This document shows positions 17,545 to 25,761 of a stretch of DNA of 64,000 nucleotides, in pieces. Where the stretch lies: NCBI RefSeq assembly GCF_006517255.1, contig NZ_CP041185.1:5394001-5458000 (forward strand), given 5' to 3'. The DNA comes from Janthinobacterium tructae (GTDB lineage: Bacteria > Pseudomonadota > Gammaproteobacteria > Burkholderiales > Burkholderiaceae_D). A program made the translations under genes and the position numbers. The notes beneath the pieces are model-generated. The model was not told the origin of the DNA. It saw only the letters and a list, made by a program, of their open reading frames with translations, and ran no database searches. Each line of letters starts with the position of its first letter. Positions within the stretch are counted from its first letter, which is position 1.

Positions 17545-18978
17545 TCAAGTTGAGGCATCATCAAGGCCGAAGATTTCAGGTACACGATCTAAAAATTCGC
17601 GATGCCAATTAGAGCGCCTTCTGCGTAGTGTCTCCGAACTGTACTGAAAGCCATGTTGGTGTATGAGTTTTGAAACGTAATCATCAAAATCGGATCGATT
17701 TTTGATTCCTAGTGGTTCTAGCTTATCTTTATTCTGATGTCGATACCTGTAACTATTTTCCGCAATTAATCCAGCCAAACAATATAAGATAGTCTTTTTA
17801 GAGCTGACGATCTTGCGCCGCATCCCATGACTGACGACAAGATGTCGAAGGCTGGGGGGTAATTTCTCGAGAAATTCTGCAGATTCTTTAGGCTTACTAT
17901 GACGCTTTTGCCATTCCAAATTTAGCCGCATCAAGAGAAGTGCCAGTTGCCGCCCAATGTCATGATTGGGATCATCAAGAGGAACAAGTAGGGCCAACGA
18001 ATCAAGAACTCCCTTGTCATATACACGAATATTCGCTCGATCCGAATCGATAATGCTGCGTCGAAGTATTCTAGTTTCTCGGTCATCCCCACTAAACATC
18101 AGTGTTGACGCTCGCAAGAACCAGATGCTGAATTGGCTATAGAAAAAATCGGAGGGGAGAATTTTTACGGCGACGCGTTGAGGGGAGAATCGTGCGTCGG
18201 AGACATATCCATAGTGGTTCAGCTGTGTATAGTGGCTGAGGGCGTTAAGGCTTGTGCGGCTCCCACTGAAACTTGCCAAATCGCTCCAAGAGTAGCACTG
18301 ATCTATCTTTAGTCGAATTTGCTTTGCTGTTGGAAGCAGCTCAGCGACAATTTCCATTCGCTTGATACGGGCAGGATCGGCAGCTATTCCCTCGACCCCC
18401 TTTTCATAGCTCTCGACTTCGGCAATGAGTTCGGACTGAACAATCCTTCCTGGACGGGAAGCAATCGCCATAATGCAAGCCGCTAATGCTGGCACGTGAA
18501 ATGGGAATTGTTCGCGCTCGCCAATCAAACGAATCCTTGTGCGTATTTGCTGCATGATGCGGCCCTTGGGGGTGCGATCATCAAGCGCTGCTTTGGCCTC
18601 CCGCACCAGCGAAACTACGACAAAGTACGGCGCTTTAGTTTCCCGATGGAGGCGCAATAAATCCTTATTAGTCGGCGATATTGACCAGTCTAGCAACGAG
18701 TATGAGAGTCCCCTTTCGTTAACACCAATGTTGTTTGCATGCTGAAGTGAGTTAAGAATCGCCCAGGCGGCTGATTCCCGATCACGTTCCGTCTCGAATA
18801 TGTGGGAAGACTCTCCAACCTTTTCTTTAACTAGCTTGGATAAGTTGCCAAGTTGCGTGAGTCCGTTACCCTGCTCGTGCTCCCAAGTCATGGTGAGCAA
18901 TAACTGGAGTTCAGCATCCATGAGATCGATAGATGCTGATTCGAATTCATGTAATTTTTGTTTTGTCAAGGGTAGCAT
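17545..18978 (-). CDS. unidentified island protein (477 residues)
   Basis: Reads towards the HamB-like gene, AT-rich. No known motif was recognised. The sequence is soluble-looking and helix-rich, starts MLPLTKQKLHEFESASIDLMDAE, has charged stretches such as HRETKAPYFVVVSLVREAKAAL and ends with a basic segment SSETLRRRRSNWHREFLDRVP. ATG at 18978 was chosen. A 25-residue longer frame begins with TTG at 19053 and would run through the palindrome. It is divergent from the 93-residue gene across 104 bp. Being inside a defence island, a defence role is possible, but nothing in the sequence shows one. Confidence 0.7.
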   Translation of the reverse strand: MLPLTKQKLHEFESASIDLMDAELQLLLTMTWEHEQGNGLTQLGNLSKLVKEKVGESSHIFETERDRESAAWAILNSLQHANNIGVNERGLSYSLLDWSISPTNKDLLRLHRETKAPYFVVVSLVREAKAALDDRTPKGRIMQQIRTRIRLIGEREQFPFHVPALAACIMAIASRPGRIVQSELIAEVESYEKGVEGIAADPARIKRMEIVAELLPTAKQIRLKIDQCYSWSDLASFSGSRTSLNALSHYTQLNHYGYVSDARFSPQRVAVKILPSDFFYSQFSIWFLRASTLMFSGDDRETRILRRSIIDSDRANIRVYDKGVLDSLALLVPLDDPNHDIGRQLALLLMRLNLEWQKRHSKPKESAEFLEKLPPSLRHLVVSHGMRRKIVSSKKTILYCLAGLIAENSYRYRHQNKDKLEPLGIKNRSDFDDYVSKLIHQHGFQYSSETLRRRRSNWHREFLDRVPEIFGLDDAST

Positions 18979-19035
18979 TCGTCGTGGTAGATGTGGACAT
19001 TTTATCCCTATCTTGAATGGGGCAGAATACCTAAC

Positions 19036-19051
19036 GGTGAACGAGTTCACC
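19036..19051. promoter_or_regulatory. palindromic operator candidate between divergent genes
   Basis: GGTGAAC-GA-GTTCACC, a perfect 7-bp inverted repeat with a 2-bp centre, 58 bp from one start and 32 bp from the other. This is the usual form of a dimeric helix-turn-helix repressor site. Confidence 0.55.
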
Positions 19052-19082
19052 AAAAACCTACCCCTAACTACGGAGTCATAGC

Positions 19083-19364
19083 ATGCTTACCAATGCAATT
19101 AAGCAAGTATCCGGCACTGCCGGTGAGGCGCTCGAAATGCGCGCGTATCAAAAACTCAAAGATCGCTACAAAGACGATGGTGTCATAAAGGCAATCATTG
19201 AGGGTGAGTTGCGCTCAGCAGGCGAGACGATGGAGTCGTTCAATATCTACCTCCGTGTAAAGACGAAAGTGCAAAACGACAAAATCAGCATCGTTCGCGC
19301 TGAAAAAGAAGCCGAGGAGCTTGCACAGAACTACCTGGGCTCAACCGGTTTTCGTAATGACTAA
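19083..19364 (+). CDS. small unidentified island protein (93 residues)
   Basis: ATG at 19083 with CGGAG about 10 bp upstream. Helix-rich, charged, no membrane segment: KQVSGTAGEALEMRAYQKLKDRYKDDGV, then ELRSAGETMESFNIYLRVKTK and a C-terminal helix EKEAEELAQNYLG. A clear terminator follows at 19388, supporting a real transcript. It may be the partner of the divergent 477-residue gene. Family not recognised. Confidence 0.65.
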   Translation: MLTNAIKQVSGTAGEALEMRAYQKLKDRYKDDGVIKAIIEGELRSAGETMESFNIYLRVKTKVQNDKISIVRAEKEAEELAQNYLGSTGFRND

Positions 19365-19387
19365 TCTGCAATTTTGAGCCTGACTCG

Positions 19388-19425
19388 AATCGGCGGCCGT
19401 CAATTTACGATAGCCGCCGATTTTT
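19388..19425 (+). terminator. terminator after the 93-residue gene
   Basis: AATCGGCGGC (19388-19397) pairs with GCCGCCGATT (19413-19422) and runs into TTTTT. Confidence 0.85.
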
Positions 19426-19708
19426 ATTTGTAACTCACTTAACCCCGTTACCACGCTCCCACTGTGCGTTGCCACTGCTGTATATTGGCTACTATGACGG
19501 CTCATTTTTTGGGAAAATTGGGGAAAATTTTTACGCCCCCTGCTTCGACAGTGGCGATAGTCATGGGGGAAATGTCTGAGGTGTCACTCGTTCACCTACT
19601 ATCACTTCTTTTACTCGTACAGCAGCGGCAGCGTGCGCAAGCCTACAGCCTAGGATTGGCCGTACCTAATAGGTATCCTACCTATAGGCTATCTTTAGTA
19701 AGAGCGAA

Positions 19709-19742
19709 AAAAAGAGCTACGGGCAAGTGCGCGTAACTCTTT
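19709..19742 (-). terminator. hairpin behind the tRNA-Phe fragment
   Basis: On the minus strand AAAGAGTTACG pairs (one mismatch) with CGTAGCTCTTT and runs into TTTTTTT. It sits where a tRNA-Phe terminator would be, so the fragment arrived with its own downstream flank. Confidence 0.6.
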
Positions 19743-19760
19743 GATTTTATTGCTTATTAT

Positions 19761-19810
19761 TGGTGGCCCGGGGCGGAATCGAACCACCGACACAAGGATT
19801 TTCAATCCTT
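19761..19810 (-). pseudogene. tRNA-Phe(GAA) 3' half
   Basis: Minus strand: anticodon arm AGGATTGAAAATCCT, variable loop, T-arm GGTGGTTCGATTCCGCC and acceptor end CCGGGCC with ACCA. The D-arm and 5' acceptor strand (GGCCCGG) are absent; the sequence upstream is unrelated. Such 3' halves are typical attachment-site copies left by tRNA-targeting islands. Confidence 0.85.
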
Positions 19811-19943
19811 AGCTCGAATGGATATTTTTTGTTGCATTAATTCATGGTGTAGGTAGCCAACTTTTTGGTAAGGGCATCGTTGGGGGTATTCTTTAATCTA
19901 CCATCCGTCGAAATCAGCCATCCATGCGCTTTGCCAGCTATGA

Positions 19944-19959
19944 TTCGAATCCCCCTCTC
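19944..19959 (+). repeat. 16-bp direct repeat, putative attR
   Basis: TTCGAATCCCCCTCTC, identical to 8296-8311 inside tRNA-Ser. Beyond it the sequence differs (GCTTCG against TCCGCC) and normal high-GC chromosome begins. Confidence 0.72.
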
Positions 19960-20105
19960 GCTTCGCTGCCAGCCGGCTGGACTGAGACTGGCTTGGCACG
20001 CGGGCGCGGTTTTGCATTACTCCCCCTCAAACCTTATCCCATCTCAATTCCCCATATTTTTCCCCCATGTATCGTAAGCCTCTCCCACCACCCCCGGAGA
20101 GTCCC

Positions 20106-20492
20106 ATGTCCTACACCTATACCAAAGTCGACGAACTGGAAAAAACCACCATGGTCGGCAACCATCAATGCGTCGCGCTGGTCCGCCATTACGCGGGCGC
20201 GCCAGCCCCGTTGGCCTGGAAGCAGGGGGAGGCAGCGTTGGGAAATCGCTTGCTGCGCAAGGGCACGGCCATTGCCACGTTTATCAACGGTAAGTATGCG
20301 AATCATCAACAAGGCAATCACGCAGCCCTGTATATGGGACAGACGCTGGACGGGATCATTGTCATGGATCAGTGGTCGGGCAAGCGCCTGGGCATCGTGA
20401 CTTCGCGCACCCTGCGTTCCAAAGGGCAATACAAGAATGGCTTGCATATCGATCCCAGCAACAATGCCGATGCTTTCTTCGTCATCGAATAG
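20106..20492 (+). CDS. BPSL0067-family protein, putative NlpC/P60- or CHAP-like amidase
   Basis: 128 residues, ATG at 20106 after GGAGAGTCCC. Conserved Cys in GNHQCVALVRHY (C22) and His in GNHAALYMG (H72) give the Cys-His pair of papain-like cell-wall amidases. The WKQGEAALGN segment and the DQWSGKRLG end fit the BPSL0067 family. No signal peptide, which suits a type VI effector delivered by the machine. The next gene encodes an exported STY0301-like protein, so an effector-immunity pair is likely. A T6SS satellite lies at 43.8-55.6 kb. Confidence 0.78.
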   Translation: MSYTYTKVDELEKTTMVGNHQCVALVRHYAGAPAPLAWKQGEAALGNRLLRKGTAIATFINGKYANHQQGNHAALYMGQTLDGIIVMDQWSGKRLGIVTSRTLRSKGQYKNGLHIDPSNNADAFFVIE

Positions 20493-20502
20493 GGGAGCAT
20501 CC

Positions 20503-20937
20503 ATGCAACCTAAACCTTTGTTGACCGGCGTCGCCTGCTGCCTTTTCCCGGTGCTCGCGCAGGCTGCGGTGACCGCCTCATATGCTTGTCCGGAGAGCGT
20601 GCCTGCGGCATCGATCAGCCTGACCGGCGTACCGGCTGGCTGGGCGCCGTATATCGACAGCCAGCTCTACCTGAGCGCCGCAGCGCCTATCGATGGCGCA
20701 CCGCAGCGCAGGGGCCAGCTCGTGCCCAGCGAGGAGCGCAAGAAGAAAGGGCAAACGACGCTCAGCTACCGACTGGAAGGCCGCTATCCAGATGGCAAGT
20801 GGCTGCAATGCAGCTATGGCGTGCATGGAGAAGTAACGCTGTCGAGGCGAATGGACGACAGTGTCAGCGTGTGCGAATTTACCTACAGGAAAGGCAGCAA
20901 GGCCGGGCAGAACGAGATCGATATCGATTGCCGGTAA
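20503..20937 (+). CDS. STY0301-family exported protein, putative immunity
   Basis: 144 residues, ATG at 20503 with AGGGGAGCATCC ahead, 10 bp behind the amidase-like gene. Signal peptide MQPKPLLTGVACCLFPVLAQA. The mature part carries two likely disulfide pairs (ACPES, LQCSYG, VCEFTY, DIDCR) and the pattern of STY0301 proteins, small periplasmic proteins often found beside BPSL0067 genes. A role as periplasmic inhibitor of the upstream enzyme is inferred. Confidence 0.72.
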   Translation: MQPKPLLTGVACCLFPVLAQAAVTASYACPESVPAASISLTGVPAGWAPYIDSQLYLSAAAPIDGAPQRRGQLVPSEERKKKGQTTLSYRLEGRYPDGKWLQCSYGVHGEVTLSRRMDDSVSVCEFTYRKGSKAGQNEIDIDCR

Positions 20938-21071
20938 GTGAGTTGGTATCAGCGCTATTGCTGGCGGGATCGCAGTCCGCAAAGCCCGATGCGCCTGCGG
21001 CTGTGCATTTCGGTTTACGCGTTCCGCTAAGCCGACCTACGAAATGGTCGCCTGCCCGCAGCGCAGACGCA

Positions 21072-21097
21072 AAAAAACCCGCCGAAGCGGGTTTTTC
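21072..21097 (-). terminator. terminator of aceA
   Basis: AAACCCGC-CGAA-GCGGGTTT with A and T runs on both sides, 23 bp behind the aceA stop. Confidence 0.85.
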
Positions 21098-21119
21098 AAT
21101 CTACAGCCAAACCAAAAAC

Positions 21120-22700
21120 TCAGAACTGGTTCATGGTGTTGTCTTTACCAGCCGCTTTCAGCGCCGCTTCGCCGCTGAAGTAATCCTTGTGATCGTCGCC
21201 GATGTCCGAGCCGGACATGTTTTGATGTTTCACGCAGGCGATGCCCTGGCGGATTTCCTTGCGCTGCACGCCGGCCACGTAGCCCAGCATGCCCTGGTCG
21301 CCGAAGTATTCCTTGGCCAGGTTGTCGGTCGACAAGGCGGCCGTGTGGTAGGTCGGCAGGGTAATCAGGTGATGGAAGATGCCGGCTTCGCGGGCCGAGT
21401 CGGCCTGGAAGGTGCGGATTTTCTCGTCGGCCGTGATCGCCAATTCCGTCTGGTCGTATTCCACGCTCATCAGCTGGGCGCGTTCGTAGGCGGACACGTC
21501 CTTGCCGTCGGCCTTCATGATGTCATACACCTGCTGGCGGAAGTTCAGGGTCCAGTTGAACGATGGGCTGTTGTTGTACACCAGCTTGGCGTTCGGGATG
21601 ACCTTGCGGATTTCGCTGACCATGCCGCCGATTTGCGCGATATGCGGTTTTTCCGTTTCGATCCACAGCAGGTCGGCGCCGTTTTGCAGCGAGGTGATGC
21701 AATCGAGCACGCAACGCTCTTCGCCGGAACCGGCGCGGAACTGGAACAGGTTGCTTGGCAGGCGTTTTGGACGCAGCAGCTTGCCTTCGCGCTTGAGGAT
21801 GACGTCGCCATTGCCCAGCGCATCGGCCGACACTTCTTCGCAGTCGAGGAAGGAGTTGTATTGGTCGCCCAGGTCGCCTGGTTCATTCGTGACGGCGATC
21901 TGCTTGGTCAGGCCGGCGCCCAAGGAGTCCGTGCGGGCAACGATGATGCCGTCGTCCACGCCCAGTTCCAGGAAGGCGTAGCGGATGGCGCGGATCTTGG
22001 CCAGGAAGTCTTCATGTGGCACCGTGACTTTACCGTCCTGGTGGCCGCATTGTTTCTCGTCCGATACCTGGTTTTCGATCTGGATGCAGCAGGCGCCCGC
22101 TTCGATGAACTGTTTCGCCAGCAGGTACGTGGCTTCCGCATTGCCGAAACCGGCGTCGATGTCGGCGATGATGGGCACGACGTGGGTGATGTGGCCGTCG
22201 ATCTTGGCCTGGATCGCTTGCTTCTCAGCACCTTGGGCCGCGTCCAGCTGGCGGAACAGGCCGCCCAGTTCGCGGGCATCGGCCTGGCGCAGGAAGGTGT
22301 ACAGTTCGCGGATCAGGCTGGTGACGGCGGTCTTTTCATGCATCGACTGGTCTGGCAGCGGGCCGAACTCGGAGCGCAGGGCGGCAACCATCCAGCCGGA
22401 CAGGTAGAGGTAGCGGCGGTCGGTGCTGTTGAAGTGCTTCTTGATCGAGATCATCTTCTGTTGACCGATGAAACCGTGCCAGCAGCCGAGCGACTGGGTG
22501 TACTTGGATGGGTCCGCATCGTAGGCAGCCATGTCGTTGCGCATGATCTTGGCCGTGTAACGGGCGATGTCCAGGCCGGTCTTGAATTTGTTCTGGGCGC
22601 GCATGCGGGCGGCGGACTCGGGATTGATGGCGTTCCAGGCGCTGCCTTGTTGCTCTTTCAAACCAGCAACAGCCTTGATGTCGTCTTGATATTGGGACAT
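21120..22700 (-). CDS. aceA: isocitrate lyase (long form)
   Basis: 526 residues. Cleaves isocitrate to succinate and glyoxylate in the glyoxylate shunt. The catalytic loop is EKQCGHQDGK with the active-site Cys. DIDAGFGNAEATY, QIENQVSDEKQ and VYNNSPSFNW are family motifs. The roughly 530-residue form with KQCGHQ is the type of Pseudomonas aeruginosa AceA, longer than the 435-residue E. coli enzyme. ATG at 22700 with TAGGAGATTCAC ahead. Works with acs on acetate. No malate synthase is seen next to it. Confidence 0.96.
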   Translation of the reverse strand: MSQYQDDIKAVAGLKEQQGSAWNAINPESAARMRAQNKFKTGLDIARYTAKIMRNDMAAYDADPSKYTQSLGCWHGFIGQQKMISIKKHFNSTDRRYLYLSGWMVAALRSEFGPLPDQSMHEKTAVTSLIRELYTFLRQADARELGGLFRQLDAAQGAEKQAIQAKIDGHITHVVPIIADIDAGFGNAEATYLLAKQFIEAGACCIQIENQVSDEKQCGHQDGKVTVPHEDFLAKIRAIRYAFLELGVDDGIIVARTDSLGAGLTKQIAVTNEPGDLGDQYNSFLDCEEVSADALGNGDVILKREGKLLRPKRLPSNLFQFRAGSGEERCVLDCITSLQNGADLLWIETEKPHIAQIGGMVSEIRKVIPNAKLVYNNSPSFNWTLNFRQQVYDIMKADGKDVSAYERAQLMSVEYDQTELAITADEKIRTFQADSAREAGIFHHLITLPTYHTAALSTDNLAKEYFGDQGMLGYVAGVQRKEIRQGIACVKHQNMSGSDIGDDHKDYFSGEAALKAAGKDNTMNQF

Positions 22701-23037
22701 GTGAATCTCCTAAAAAGAAAAGCTATGTTTGAGAAAATCGCCGAGTGCGCCACAACGTCTTGTCGAAGCAAACTGCATGACTAAATAGTAGGCCGATTCG
22801 CGCCAATGTTCAAGTCTTATATAAGACATATAACTTAAATTAAGTCTTTGTTTTTCAATGGCTTAATTATGATTTTTCAGGATGTGAAATGAATTTTCAA
22901 AAAGTGAGAGCATCAATGGCTGAGTCTGGCGGTTCAGATTCCGCGATGTGAAACGCCTTTTCAGAATTTGGTGCAGCGCGACAAATCGGGGGCGAAAAAA
23001 AACCGCCCGAAGGCGGCTTGGGGCGCAGGCGGCGCGT
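22701..23037. other. intergenic region between aceA and the MFS gene
   Basis: 337 bp without a gene. Holds the aceA control region and, at 23003-23016, a CCGCC/GGCGG hairpin with a T-run on the minus strand that probably terminates the MFS transcript. Confidence 0.55.
22814..22845. promoter_or_regulatory. two adjacent palindromes upstream of aceA
   Basis: GTCTTATATAAGAC (22814-22827) is a perfect 14-bp palindrome, and ACTTAA-A-TTAAGT (22833-22845) a second one 5 bp away, 114 and 133 bp before the aceA start. Likely regulator sites; the regulator is unknown. Confidence 0.55.
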
Positions 23038-24342
23038 TTAGCGTCCCACGGTCTGCCGCTGGTCCTTGATGAACAGCGCCGTCAGCATGCCGATTACGCA
23101 CACGCCGATTACATAATAGGCGGGGCCCAGCACGTTGTTCTTCAGCATCAGGGTCACGACCACGGGCGTCAGGCCGCCGAAAATCGCGTACGACAAGTTG
23201 TAGGAAAACGACAGTCCCGAGAAGCGCACCTGGGCCGGGAACGCCTGCACCAGCACGTAGGGCACGGCGCCGACGACGCCGACGAACAGGCCCGTCATCG
23301 CGTACAGGGGCAGCAGCAGGTCGGGGCGGCTGCCGACGGTGGTGTAGAAGATATATGTGCTGATGGCCAGCAGCACGGAGCCGACGAAGATCACGCGCTT
23401 GCCGCCCAGGCGGTCGGCCAGCATGCCGGCGATGATGCAGCCGAAGGCCAGGCACAGGGTGGCCACGGTATTGGCCACCAGGGTGGTGCGCGGCGCGATG
23501 TGGTGGATCTTTTGCAGCAGGGCAGGCGTCATCAAAATGACGACAACGATGCCTGCCGACAGCATCCAGGTCAGCAGCATTGACACGGCGACGGCGCCGC
23601 GGTGGCTGCGCAGCACGGATTTCAGGGGCATTTCCGTGGACAGCGCCTTGCGTTGCTGCATTTCCGCAAAGACGGGGGTTTCATGCAGCCAGCGGCGCAG
23701 ATACATGGCGCCAAAGCCGAAGAGGCCGCCCAGCAAGAACGGATAGCGCCAGGCGCCATCGGTGATTTCTGCCGGCGTGTAGACGGTGTTCAAGCCCGTC
23801 GCGACGAGCGAGCCGAGCAGAATGCCCACCGTCAGGCCGGCCGTCAGCACGCCGCAGGCAAAGCCCGTGAAACGGCTCGGCACGTGTTCGGACACAAACA
23901 CCCAGGCGCCCGGCACTTCGCCGCCCACGGCCGCGCCCTGGAAGACGCGCATCAAGAGCAGCAGCAGCGGGGCGGCCAGACCGATGGTGGCGTAGGTCGG
24001 CAGCAAGCCGATCAGCAGGGTCGGCACGGCCATCATCAGGATGGAGAGGGTGAACATGCGCTTGCGGCCGAGCAAGTCGCCAAAGTGGGCCATGACGATG
24101 CCGCCCAGCGGACGCACCACGTAGCCGGCGGCGAAGATGCCGAAGGTTTGCAGCAAACGCAGCCATTCCGGCATTTCCGGTGGGAAGAACAGCTGGCCGA
24201 TGGCGTTGGCAAAGAAGACGAAGATGATGAAATCGTAGAATTCCAGCGCGCCGCCGAGGGCGGCCAGCGACAGGGTTTTATAGTCTTGCTTGGTGAGGGG
24301 ACGGCTTGCGGCGTTGATTGCGGCGGTGTTGGAAGTAGGCAT
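23038..24342 (-). CDS. MFS transporter, metabolite:H+ symporter (MHS) family
   Basis: 434 residues, 12 predicted membrane helices. N-terminus ALGGALEFYDFIIFVFFANAIGQLFFP, the loop GDLLGRKRMFTLSI after helix 2, and RVFQGAAVGGEVPGAWVFVSEH are typical of the MHS group (ProP, ShiA, KgtP relatives), which import organic acids or osmolytes with protons. Substrate cannot be read from sequence. It sits upstream of aceA on the same strand, which would suit a carboxylate, but a terminator separates them. Confidence 0.88.
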   Translation of the reverse strand: MPTSNTAAINAASRPLTKQDYKTLSLAALGGALEFYDFIIFVFFANAIGQLFFPPEMPEWLRLLQTFGIFAAGYVVRPLGGIVMAHFGDLLGRKRMFTLSILMMAVPTLLIGLLPTYATIGLAAPLLLLLMRVFQGAAVGGEVPGAWVFVSEHVPSRFTGFACGVLTAGLTVGILLGSLVATGLNTVYTPAEITDGAWRYPFLLGGLFGFGAMYLRRWLHETPVFAEMQQRKALSTEMPLKSVLRSHRGAVAVSMLLTWMLSAGIVVVILMTPALLQKIHHIAPRTTLVANTVATLCLAFGCIIAGMLADRLGGKRVIFVGSVLLAISTYIFYTTVGSRPDLLLPLYAMTGLFVGVVGAVPYVLVQAFPAQVRFSGLSFSYNLSYAIFGGLTPVVVTLMLKNNVLGPAYYVIGVCVIGMLTALFIKDQRQTVGR

Positions 24343-24494
24343 GTGTCTCGTTCTTGTGTGTTATCGGAGATTGCCAGACCTAGCATACGCATTTCCGCCG
24401 TGTGAGTAAATGCGGTGCGTATGGGGAATAGCCTCAGCTGTGCTTAATACAACGCCGCTATCATCGGCGTTGACTTCATTGGAAAGGACACACA

Positions 24495-25211
24495 ATGCAC
24501 ATCATGATCGTGGGCGCCAGCCGGGGCCTGGGGCGCGCGCTGGTGGACGGTTTGCTCGCTGACGGACATACCGTCATCGGCGTATCGCGCCAGCAACCCG
24601 CCGACTTGCCTGCCGGCCAGGGCACACAGCTGCAATGGATCGCTGCGGACCTGGCCGCACCGGCCGAGGCCGTCGAACGCATCGCGCGTGTAGCGCCCGC
24701 CGTGCTGGATGCGGTGATCTACAACCTGGGCGTGTGGGAAGAAAAAGCCTTCAGCGATGACTACGCTTTTCTCGGCGATGCGGACGAGGCCATCGTCGAC
24801 ATGGTCAATATCAACATCACGGCGACGATATTGCTGCTCAAGCGCCTGGTACCCCGCTTGCTGGCCAGCAGCAAGCCGCAGCTGATACTCACGGGGTCGA
24901 CGTCCGGCCTGCGCCAGAGCGGCCGCCCGGAAGTGACGTTCAGCGCCTCGAAATTCGCCCTGAACGGCATCGCCGATGCCTTGCGCGAAGGTTTCCGCGT
25001 ACAGGGACTGGCCGTGACGGCGCTGCAGCTGGGCTATCTGAATACCTATGATGGCTTGTCCGTGCCTCTGGCGGACGCCGCCGCGCGGGGCGAGGGCGAG
25101 CTGATTCCCGTGCATGACGTCGTTGCCGTCGTGCGCATGCTGCTGAGCCTGTCGAATGCCTCGTTCGTGCGCGAACTGGTGCTGCCGGCGCTGCGCGACG
25201 AGCGTTTCTGA
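24495..25211 (+). CDS. short-chain dehydrogenase/reductase with Tyr-to-Phe active site
   Basis: 238 residues, GGAAAGGACACACA before the ATG. Rossmann start MIVGASRGLGRAL gives the cofactor site, YNLG replaces the usual NAG, and LTGSTSG contains the catalytic Ser region. The Tyr-x3-Lys motif reads F149-S-A-S-K153, so the proton-donating Tyr is Phe. Either the enzyme is inactive or non-redox (binding or regulatory), or it uses another donor. It is divergent from the MFS gene and convergent with the following gene by 3 bp. Confidence 0.85.
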   Translation: MHIMIVGASRGLGRALVDGLLADGHTVIGVSRQQPADLPAGQGTQLQWIAADLAAPAEAVERIARVAPAVLDAVIYNLGVWEEKAFSDDYAFLGDADEAIVDMVNINITATILLLKRLVPRLLASSKPQLILTGSTSGLRQSGRPEVTFSASKFALNGIADALREGFRVQGLAVTALQLGYLNTYDGLSVPLADAAARGEGELIPVHDVVAVVRMLLSLSNASFVRELVLPALRDERF

Positions 25212-25214
25212 CTG

Positions 25215-25733
25215 TCAGGTATCTTCGCCGTAGACCTCGGTCCAGCCGAGCCGCTCTTCCAGCCACTCGTCCACCTCCGAGCTATCCATGTGCAGCAGGG
25301 CAGCGCCCAGCCGCAGCTTGCCATTGGCAAGGGCCAGCACGGCAAATACGGATTCCAGCATGACGGGGTCCTGCTGGCCTTGCAGGTCGCGCGCGGCGAT
25401 GGCCGGTAGCTGCGCCCAGGCTGCCTGATAGCTGTCGGCCAGCCAGTCCGGCAGCGGCGGATTGTGCTTGCGGTGGCGCTCCAGCTCGATCAGGGCGATG
25501 AGCGCATAAAAATCTTCCTCGCGCGATTGCGCGTTGCCCAGCATGTGGACGAGCTGGGGCACGGCCGCGTACGAGGCGACGCCCACGTCGCCCTGGTGGT
25601 GCAGCTCTTCCCACAGTTCATGCCAGACGTCTTCGCCCGCCTGCATGGCCTTGAGCGCTGCGGCCACGTCGTAGGGCATGCGGTAGCCGCCTTCCAGGGT
25701 GGGCCAGATGGGATCGTCTAGTGAGAGCAGCAT
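25215..25733 (-). CDS. hypothetical protein
   Basis: 172 residues, helix-rich and acidic, no signal peptide. Features: LDDPIWPTLEGGYRMPYD at the start, ELWEELHHQGDVGVASYAAVPQLV, then AALLHMDSSEVDEWLEERLGW at the end. The pattern looks like a helical-repeat scaffold. The family is not identified. ATG at 25733 with a weak ribosome site (AGGAAACCC). It may form a pair with the DUF1993 gene upstream on the same strand. Confidence 0.75.
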   Translation of the reverse strand: MLLSLDDPIWPTLEGGYRMPYDVAAALKAMQAGEDVWHELWEELHHQGDVGVASYAAVPQLVHMLGNAQSREEDFYALIALIELERHRKHNPPLPDWLADSYQAAWAQLPAIAARDLQGQQDPVMLESVFAVLALANGKLRLGAALLHMDSSEVDEWLEERLGWTEVYGEDT

Positions 25734-25761
25734 GGGTTTCCTTGTTCAAACATGCAAGTCA

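Larger units (their letters stand above)
19365..20105. other. 741-bp island right border without genes
   Basis: Contains a terminator, a tRNA-Phe 3' half with its downstream hairpin, and the 16-bp tRNA-Ser repeat, all listed separately. Open frames here have no ribosome sites or family resemblance. Confidence 0.6.

Noticed and set aside
17409..17612. 67-codon open frame after the HamB-like gene
   Set aside because: It overlaps the 3' end of the convergent gene, has no ribosome site and matches nothing.
20586..22784. 732-codon open frame opposite aceA
   Set aside because: Shadow of isocitrate lyase; no start signal and no recognisable protein.
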